Shown one piece after another: positions 56,510 to 64,000 of a DNA stretch of 64,000 nt. Position 1 is the first letter of the stretch; each line of letters begins with the position of its first letter. The notes under the pieces are model-generated. The model had not been told where the DNA came from. It ran no database searches and was given only the letters and a program-made list of their open reading frames with translations. The position numbers were made by a program, and so were the translations under genes. The stretch lies in the NCBI GenBank assembly GCA_012932865.1, contig SAXG01000127.1, forward strand, positions 1 to 64,000, read 5' to 3'. Origin of the DNA: Amylostereum areolatum. Lineage: Eukaryota > Basidiomycota > Agaricomycetes > Russulales > Stereaceae.

Positions 56510-59216
56510 ATGTCGTCGTCTGCCATTCCACCCGACCTCGTCCTCCCCACTCTCGACGTCCTCGACGTCCCCTCACCCACCGCCGACGTCGACGCACACG
56601 CCATCGCAAACGCCTGGTTCGCCGCCTTCTCTTCCGCCCTTCTCCCCGCGCCCGCCACCCACGACCCAGACGCGCTTCTGGACCTCTTCCTGCCCGCGCC
56701 CGACCCGTTCTGGCGCGACGTCCTCGCGCTCACGGGCAGCCTGCGCACCTTCCGCGGGCGCGCGGCCATCGGGTCGCTCGTCCTCCAGACGGCGGCCCCT
56801 GGGTCTGACGCGGACGGGTCGAGCGTGGGCTTAACCAGCCTCCGCCTCGACCCACACTTGATACTGCTCGTCCGCCCGTACCCCGACCTGGTCTTCGTCC
56901 AGGCCGCGTTCGCGTTCGCGACGCGCGCGGGGCGCGGGACGGGCGTGTTTCGACTCGTGCCTGTGCCCGGCGGGGCGTGGAAAGCGTACACGGTGTTCAC
57001 GGCGCTCGAGGGGCTGCACGGGGTGCCGGAGAGCATCGAGCGTGGGTTGCCAGCGAGCGAGCCTGACGTGAAGGCGGAGGTCGCGATCGTCGGAGGCGGA
57101 CACTGTGGACTGGGTTTGGCGGCGCGGCTGAAGGCGCTCGGGGTGAACGCCGTTGTCCTCGAGAAACATGCGCGCGTGGGGGACGGGTGGCGGGGGCGGT
57201 ACGAGGTGCTGAGATTGCAGGACCCGGCCTGTGGGTGTTTTCTTTCTAAATCTCTTCTTTTCTTGTGGAGGCGCTGACGGCGCGGTCGGGATAGGTTACG
57301 ACCACCTCCCGTATATCCCGTGCGTTTGATTCCGCCTTGTTGATTACGGGGTGGATCGTAACCGTCGACAGATTCACCCCCTCCTGGCCCGTCCACGCCA
57401 CCGGCGCACAGGCACGTGACGTCCTTCTCCTCTCCCACCTCCTTCAACCGGGCGCTCACTCCGTCGTCCAGCTGGCGGATTGGCTCGAACGCTACGCGTC
57501 CGATCTGGCTCTCAATGTGCAGACCTCGACGACGGTGACGCGCGCGGCGCAAGACGCGCGGACTAAACGGTGGACGTTGACCCTTCGGCGGGATGCTGGT
57601 AGTACTGATAGCACGGGTGGCCCCACGACGGCGACGTTGGAGGTGAGGGATGTGGTGTTTGCGGTGGGCGGGGGCGGGGGCACGCCGTTTGTCCCGGACG
57701 TACGTGGGAAGGTGAGGTCGTGCTCTCGATGCGGTGGGAGCCGGTTGAAGATGCTCATGTCGGACGGCGTGCTGGACAGGAGGCGTTCCAAGGCGCGCTG
57801 CTGCACTCGACCGAGTTCACGTCGGCGCGGGAGTACACAGGGAAGCGCGTCGTCGTCGTCGGCGCGGGCACGTCCGCGCACGACGTCGCGGCGGATTGCG
57901 TCGCGTGCGGAGTCGGTGGGTCTCGCCTTTTCGTCAAGACCGTTCTGAAGCTGAGGCGTTCGACGCGATGGCCAGACGTGACGATGTGCCAGCGCAGCCC
58001 GACGTACGTCATGTCGGCCAAGAATGGGTTTGAAATCCTCCTGGGCGGTGAGAGTTTGGCGGCATCTCTTCATTGAACTCCTTTTCTCCTCCCACACGCG
58101 CCCGTTTCATCGTATGCTCGTACTGACGGATTTTTTTTTTCACGCGACAACAGACCTGTACGCCGCCAACGGGCCTCCGACCGAGCTCGCCGACCTTCTG
58201 AACGTCTCCCTGCCCACCCCCGTCCTGCACCTGCTCGCGCAGCGCAAAACGGCCGCGATCGCGGCCGCGGACCGGTGCGCTTCCTTCTCCCCTCACGTCC
58301 ACTTCCCTTCCGTCCCCTAGTATGCATGGCCTCCGCCCCATCGCCTCGTCTTCCTTCCAGTGTTCAATTCGGTGCTTCGCGGCTGACTGTATGCGCACCG
58401 ACGCGGGCAGGGAGATACTCGAGGCCCTGCGCGCGCGCGGGTTCCTCCTCGACGCGGGGATGGGCGGCTCGGGCGTGTTCCTGCAGACGCTCGTGCGCGG
58501 CGGGGGGTACTACATCGGTGCGTCGCCCTCCTCCATTCCCCTTCAATCCCTCCGCACCAAACCCCCCTGACATGCGCGCGGGCGGAGACAGACGTCGGCG
58601 CGGCGACGCTGATCGCGGAGGGCAAGATCAAGCTGCGGCGCGGCGCGGCGCAGGAGCTCGTCCCGCGCGGGGTGCTGCTGGACCGCGGAGAGGGCGAGGC
58701 GGACGTGGTGCCGGCGGACGTGGTCGTGTTTGCGACGGGGTGCGTGCACGCCTCCTCCCCTCTCTATTTCTAAAGAGCTTGAACCGACTCGGACGCGGAA
58801 GGTACACCACGGCGCGCGCGCCCCTCGCGCAGATCTGTGGGCCGGACGTCGCGGACGCGGTCGGGCCCGTCTGGGGTCTCGATGCGGAGGGCGAGGTGCG
58901 GGGCGTGTGGCGCGATGTGGGCGTGGCGGGGCTGTATGTGATGATGGGTGCGTGGTCTCTGCCGTCCTCCCCTCCCTTCGAGAAGCCTCTTACTACTATC
59001 CCCGTGTCCTCCTCGCATGCGTGCTCGCTAGGCAACCTCGCGCTGAGCAGGATCTACTCCAAGTACCTCGCGCTCCGTGCGTCGGTTTCTCCCTCCTCCT
59101 GTGCGACCGCCGCTGACCCGCTACGTTCGATTCGAACAGAGATCAAGGCGCGCGCGATGGGCGTGCTGCCCCGCGAGCGGGTGAAGGCCGAGGAGCGGGG
59201 TCTAGGGAAGGCGTGA
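56510..59216 (+). CDS. FMO3: YUCCA-like flavin monooxygenase
   Basis: Exon 1 codes MSSSAIPPDLVLPTLDVLDV, the NTF2-like region (FWRDVLALTGSLRTFRG), and the FAD motif VGGGHCGLGLAARLKALGV. Further text: CYDHLPYIPFTPSWPVHATG, ADWLERYASDLALNVQTSTT, VFAVGGGGGTPFVPDVRGK, EYTGKRVVVVGAGTSAHDVA, VTMCQRSPTYVMSAKNGFE, DLYAANGPPTELADLLNVS, GGSGVFLQTLVRGGGYYI, a diverged GKIKLRRGAAQELVPRGVLL block, FATG, and the tail EIKARAMGVLPRERVKAEER to TGA at 59,214. The intron after ATGAQ begins GC (gcacgtg), another GC-AG case. It differs from FMO1/2 in key places (C for W before YDH; HATG for TPA), so it is the most diverged paralog and may use another substrate. Confidence 0.85.
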
Positions 59217-60657
59217 TCGGGGAGTAGCGTGGCGGGCCACCTCAGTGTACTTGTTTCTGCTGTCTCAGTATCTGGCATGTAATATGACTGGAATACGATC
59301 AGCCCGTCCCGATCGCGTCACCGTCGACCGACGAGACCGCTGGCACATGACCGCGTATGTTGCACTTGCGTATGACCAAGGGATCGAAGAGGGGAAGGGA
59401 TCGACGGACGGGCTTCGTGGACGAGCGCGCGTTTGTTCGACTTCGCGCGCCCTGCGTCCGTGGGGCTGTACGGCGCGGGCGTTTGCGTGGTTCCGCGGGT
59501 CCGGGAGGCATTCGGTATGCATGCCAGTGTACATGTGCGCTTGCCAAGGTTTATGATAACTTAGCTGGAGCGTTGGCGCTTAGACGTCCACGCTGAGTTA
59601 AGTAGTACGCGAAGGGGTTAAGGCCTCGAGTCCTTCTCCCACCGTACGTCGATCCGGACATAAGTCAAAGTGCCTGTGTAGCTTGTCATTGTGCGATACA
59701 AGTGGACGCACCCGAGCCCTTTCTCCATGGTTTCCTGGCGGTGTTTCAGTTATGAATTGAGCAGTGGGTACCGTACAGCGTGCATGCGCCGACGTCTCCA
59801 CCGATCGGGGCGGAGGACCTAGAAGCTTGGGGTCGGAGCGCTGGAGAGACAGTGTGACCCCGTCGTTGGGTCAGGCTTCAGATTTTAAGACATTGAACCA
59901 CCCCTTGTGTCCGCACCAATGTGGGTGCCAGTCCGAGATACGGAGTGTTTTGAGGTCAGGGTCGGTTTGTCATGGCGATAATTATAAGCCAACATCGAGG
60001 ACGGATCCACGGAGAGTACACAATAGCGTATGGGGGCTGCCCGTGTTCTTGTTCGATGAGAGTGCGTATGGTCCGACGTCACTTACGCCTTGCCACGTTG
60101 TTCGTGACGGTACAAATGGAGTTGCACAGCCATCAAAAACAGCCACTTACTTACATACAGTACATACATACCATGCACTTTGTCACTTTGGCTTCGAGAA
60201 GCCAGCACAGCCAGGGCAAAATGAGCAGTCCCTTACCGCGGTGGGACGGCACGGAACGTCCTATCACCAGAGCATCCCCAAGTTTGCAACGGGCGCTCAC
60301 CGCAGACCGCCCACGGTCGCCCAAAGTCTTCGCCAGATTCTGCCTGTGCACGCACGAGGAAAGCTTCGCGTGGTATCCGAGACGGTCCTGGGTGTCTGGG
60401 ACTGGGACTGGGGGGGACTAGCGACGGGTCATGAGGAAGGGCGAAGTTCAAGCGGGGGGGGAACGTGACCGAGATTGATGCACTGACGCGCGCCAACGCG
60501 TCGGACCCGACGGTTAGGCTGGGAAACGCGGGGTAATGTATCCCCACCGAATAAAATATACAATATAAACCGCCGACCGCCTCTTTTTTCCCCCAGCGCC
60601 CGCCACGTCCTCCCTCTCCAGACTCCTCGTCGTCTTCACCGCGCACACACCAGAACG
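59217..60657. other. Gene-free interval
   Basis: A 234-codon open frame (59,764-60,468) lacks family text, and nothing else supports it. No gene is called. Confidence 0.55.
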
Positions 60658-61846
60658 ATGTCCGACCTTGAGAAGGGAACCGTCAACGCCAACCCGATGC
60701 CCCGCCCGTCCTCCGTGCCGCGGCGACGGCTGGGGAACCCAGGTCCGCTGTGAGTTGAACCGCCCATGCCGCATCCTCTGCCGTCGCTCACGTCTTTCAC
60801 CCGCCTCGGCATCCCCTCTTCCCCACATCTGTCCCCGCTCTTTCGCCTCCGTACCCCGCACCCCCGCCGGCGATCTACAAACCCAAATACCCAAATACCC
60901 CACGTCGACGCACCCTGGGTCTCACTCGCCCGATCGCCGGCGTCGCGCGCGCAGTGGCTTGTTCGGCTTCGCGTCCACCACCCTCGTCCTCTCCCTCTAC
61001 AACGTCAACGCCCGCCACATCACCACCCCCAACGTCGTCGTCGGCCTCGCCCTCTTCTACGGCGGCCTCGCTCAGTTCCTCGCTGGCATGTGGGAGTTCG
61101 CCGTCGGCAACACCTTTGGCGCGACCGGTCCGTCTCCTTTCCTTGCATCTCTCGTCCTCCGTCCTCTCCGCGGTGGGACGGTGGTCCGTGCCCTGCAGCC
61201 CTGACAGCGGCACCATTCCATAAGTATCGGCCGCTCCGTCATTCGTCGACACCGACCGCCGGCCCAGATCCCGCCGGCCCGCCCCCCCGCATTTCCCCCG
61301 CGTTTCGCTGATTCGCATATACCCTTTTAGCGTTCACGTCCTACGGCGCGTTCTGGCTCTCCTTCGCCACCCTCTTCGTCCCCGGCTCCGGCATCGCCGC
61401 CGCCTACGCCAACAACGACCAGGAGGACGACGCGCTCGCGATCTACCTCACCGTCTGGATGGTCGTCACCATCCTCTTCCTGTCCGTGCCCCCCTCCTTC
61501 CTGCGCGCCCTCGCCGCCGCTGACCAGTGCCAACCAACACAGGATCGCGTCCCTCCGGAAGAACGTCGGGTTCATCGCCCTCTTCTCCTTCCTCACCATC
61601 ACCTTCATGCTCCTCGCCATCGGTGCGTTTCACTCCCCTCGCGCGCGCGCGCATACCGCCACTGACACTGACCCCCCCGCCCGCCCAGGCGACTACACCC
61701 GCAACCTCAAGTTCGCCAAGGCCGGCGGCGGGTTCGGCATCCTCACCGCGCTCATCGCGTACTACTGCGGCATGTGCGAGCTCCTCTCGCCCGAGGACCT
61801 CTTCGTCCTCCCCCTCGGCCGCTTCGCGCCCAAGCGCACCGACTGA
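60658..61846 (+). CDS. GPR1/FUN34/YaaH (Ato) acetate transporter
   Basis: Exons 60658-60749, 60955-61127, 61331-61481, 61543-61622 and 61689-61846 join into 217 residues. The signature NPGPLGLFGFASTTLVLS lies near residue 27 (family form NPAPLGL). Six helices follow, with NVVVGLALFYGGLAQFLAGM, WEFAVGNTFGATAFTSYGAF, and IALFSFLTITFMLLAIGDYT. It moves acetate, succinate or ammonium-linked substrates across the plasma membrane. Two introns of about 205 nt are long for this region. Pro-Gly in place of Pro-Ala in the motif is a small change. Stop TGA at 61,844. Confidence 0.93.
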
Positions 61847-62994
61847 TCTTGGTTTCTTGGCCTTGCCCGTCCGTGCCGCGCGCGCGCACGACGAGCGGAT
61901 GCTGCACCGCGGCATACCACCCCCTCCCCCTCCGCGCGCTTCTCGCTCCTACGACGCGTTGTACGATAGGCTGTTCCGATGCGAGGGGAGACGAAGTACA
62001 TTATAGCCTTGTTTATATGCGATTTGTGCTTTGCGCTCTTTTTCCTCGGGGGACGTGTGGACACGAGTCCGACGGCTGAGTGAGACCTCATGCTGGCCAA
62101 AGCGCGGCGTCGAATCATACTGTGTGTCACTCCGGATTGGATTCGGATACGATCGAAGCGGGGGGCAGTTGCAACAGTCGTGCCGTTCTTACAGTAACAT
62201 AGTACAGTAGTGTTCAGAGCGGTCGAACCACCCCCGGAGGAGAGCTGGAAAGCACAGATCAGCCATGCCGCCCACTTGCAGTGAGACAGGCAGTCGATCG
62301 CGGCCCACGGCATCGAGCAACGCCACCTCCGCCCGTGCTTTATTTACCAAGCAGACATAAGGTAGCCCGCAGGCGAAACCTGGGCCATCACGTGCAGGCA
62401 CGTGCTCGCGACGGCCTGTGACTCCGAGAGGACAAGTGAAGGATAACCCTTGATTAGACGGCATGGGAAATGTAGGGGATTAATAAGCATGTATGTAAAA
62501 CCTAGTAAACAGCGTTGACTCCTTCGCTACACTACGGGCAATGCTAGAGTTCCCTTCCGACACTCCCTGAACGTGTTCGCACCTGTTTCAGGTCAGAAAC
62601 ACCCACTGAAGCCACTCGAAAGTGCTTCGACGGTGCGAATGAGGTCCCAGGACCGCGCGGACATGAACGCGGCCCCGGGACCCGCGCGTGCGAGAACAAC
62701 TAATGGACTAAAATCCCTAAACTTGCCCGCTGAGTCTTGCCCAATGTGTAGTGTATACTTATGATAGGAAGTCTGTATAGTACTTTTACTTTCAATCTCA
62801 TGTCTGTCATTGCTTCATTGTTGTGTACATACTATACCGTGCGGCGCCGATTCTCGCAGGACTTATAGATACAAACAGAAACCATAGGCGTGACGGCTAG
62901 AGGTTCACGTGCCTGCACGTGATGGCCCAGGTTTTGCTTGCGGGCTACCTTACATACCGCATGCAATGCAAAGGTGAAAGCAGACCGCCGCTCG
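61847..62994. other. Intergenic region with an inverted-repeat element
   Basis: Contains two inverted arms about 510 bp apart, listed separately; no gene is supported. Confidence 0.6.
62359..62952. mobile_element. TIR element (MITE-like), ~45-bp inverted ends
   Basis: Left end aaggtagcccgcaggcgaaa...gtgcaggcac (62,359-62,402) is the reverse complement, with about three mismatches, of the right end at about 62,909-62,952 (gtgcctgcacgtgatggccc...gggctacctt). The word acat stands outside both ends, a possible 4-bp target duplication. The interior has no transposase. Confidence 0.68.
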
Positions 62995-64000
62995 CTACCT
63001 CTTCCGCTTCGGCCCCGCCTTCCTGCAGTTGTCGGAGCAGTACCACTTTCTCGACTTGGGCACCTCGGTGAGGCCCACGCACGACAGGTGGAACTGCCGA
63101 CCTCGGACGTGAGCCGGGGGGGGCACGGTCACAAGCGACACGACGATACGCACCCACTGCTTCTTGCACCGCGGATTGTCGCACCCGAGCATCTGGCACG
63201 GGGCCAAACGTGAGCGCCATGGCGGAGGGAACGCGCGGGGGGAACACTCACCACCGCGTTGTCCGGGTTGTCGTCCCGTCCACAGTGGCAGTACGGGGAG
63301 GGGGAGTCCTTCAGCGCGGCGGCGAGCGGCTTGAGCTTGAGCTTGAGCCCGGAGCTCGAGCGCACGGGCGCCTCCGTCGGGGGCGGGGGCGGTTGCTTCT
63401 CCGGCTGCTTGCGGTGGCCGCGCCCGCGCTTGGGCGGGGGAGGGGCGGAGACGACGGCGGGGGCGGGGGGCGGGAGATCGTCGGGCGTGGGCGGGCGGAG
63501 ACGGTACGGGTTCTCGAGCTCGGGCACGGGGCTGTGGACGACGCGGTGGACGCGCTGCCAGCGGGGCGCGGTGGGGTCCTGGAGGAGCGCGGGGTGGGTG
63601 CCGTGGCGGAGGCCGAGCGCGAGCGCGGTTTCCTGGTCGGCGATCGCGCGGTCGAGGAGCGCGATGTGGCGCTCGAGCGTGAGCTGGGCCGCGGCGGCGA
63701 TGCTCGCCTTTTCCTCGGTCGTGCGCACGCTCTCGTCGAGGAGCCAGGAGATGCGCGGGAGGAGCGCGCGCGGCGGGTGGGCGAGGTCGATGGGCGCGCG
63801 CGCGGAGGGGGGCCCTGGGCCGGCCGACGGCTGCGCCATGGTCTGCCGCATGCGTATGTACTTGTGGAGGGTCGCGAGCATTTCGTCCGAGTGATCTTGT
63901 GGGATGTCAGATCCGGTGCATATGATAGCTGTTCCGTCGCACGCACCGTTCGCCTGCACGTCGAGCTCGCGGATGAGCGCGTACGAGCGGTGGAGGTACA
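62995..64000 (-). CDS. ING-type PHD-finger chromatin protein, 5' part outside the window
   Basis: On the - strand the sequence enters with LYLHRSYALIRELDVQAN, like the N-terminal ING helix region. After an intron it continues DHSDEMLATLHKYIRMRQTM, a coiled region with LTLERHIALLDRAIADQETA, a Pro/Lys-rich linker (KRGRGHRKQPEKQ), and a C-terminal PHD finger: YCHCGRDDNPDNAVV, MLGCDNPRCKKQW, FHLSCVGLTEVPKSRKWYCS, DNCRKAGPKRKR. The Cys4-His-Cys3 spacing is complete and the Cys-His order and Trp fit H3K4me3 readers. ING proteins guide histone acetyltransferase or deacetylase complexes in the nucleus. Stop TAG at 62,995-62,997. The true start lies beyond 64,000. Confidence 0.9.

Noticed and set aside
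59764..60468. 234-codon open frame on the + strand
   Set aside because: No motif, no splice context, mixed composition with another long open frame in a different phase.
1..64000. CRISPR arrays or prokaryotic systems
   Set aside because: The window is fungal; no regularly spaced direct repeats with unique spacers were seen.

Overview
The window is a composite of two genomes. Positions 1 to about 18,675 are fungal mitochondrial DNA: AT-rich, every gene on the + strand, UGA read as Trp (genetic code 4), with rnl, cox3, nad4L, nad5, cox2 and rps3. Positions from about 18,680 to 64,000 are GC-rich nuclear DNA with compact genes carrying many introns of roughly 40-90 nt, typical of an agaricomycete basidiomycete. 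The species cannot be named from this. A 151-N gap (18,380-18,530) lies inside rps3. The mitochondrial-to-nuclear switch itself is about 145 bases after the gap, inside ungapped sequence, so the piece is either a NUMT that attracted a mitochondrial contig during scaffolding or a chimeric contig.

Mitochondrial layout: 3' part of rnl, split by an intron with a broken LAGLIDADG ORF; trnP(UGG); a strange 1.1-kb purine-only, G-homopolymer island; orf207; cox3; a broken Asn-rich ORF; nad4L; nad5; a decayed ORF fragment; orf219; cox2; orf112; rps3. The most striking pattern is that three core genes (cox3, cox2, rps3) are each preceded by a second copy of their own upstream region, and that copy leads into an unrelated, mostly hydrophobic ORF. 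For cox3 and cox2 the duplicated stretch includes the first codons, so orf207 begins like Cox3 and orf219 begins like Cox2. orf207 and orf219 also share a C-terminal segment. This looks like a family of elements that takes over the expression signals of resident genes. Several mitochondrial ORFs are broken by one-base length changes, often in homopolymers, so sequence error must be separated from true decay.

Nuclear layout: 18.7-21.4 kb, no gene seen; a PIN-like auxin efflux carrier (-); a YUCCA-like flavin monooxygenase, FMO1 (-); a NAT9-like acetyltransferase (+); a Rab-type GTPase with a long insert (+); an aquaporin (+); the autophagy protease Atg4 (+); FMO2 (+); a 108-residue unknown protein (+); three related proteins of probable dimeric alpha/beta-barrel (ABM-like) type (+), the third frameshifted; a 692-bp TIR element with 8-bp target duplications; two tandem alginate-lyase-family secreted proteins (-); a fourth ABM-like gene (+); FMO3 (+); a GPR1/FUN34/YaaH acetate transporter (+); another inverted-repeat element; and the 3' part of an ING-type PHD-finger gene running off the right edge (-).

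The nuclear genes are mainly housekeeping, but 39-59 kb is an accessory stretch with expanded paralog families (two FMOs, four ABM-like proteins, two lyases) and non-coding transposable elements. All gene structures are hand-read from splice-site consensus and reading-frame continuity. No database search was run, so family names rest on recognised motifs.
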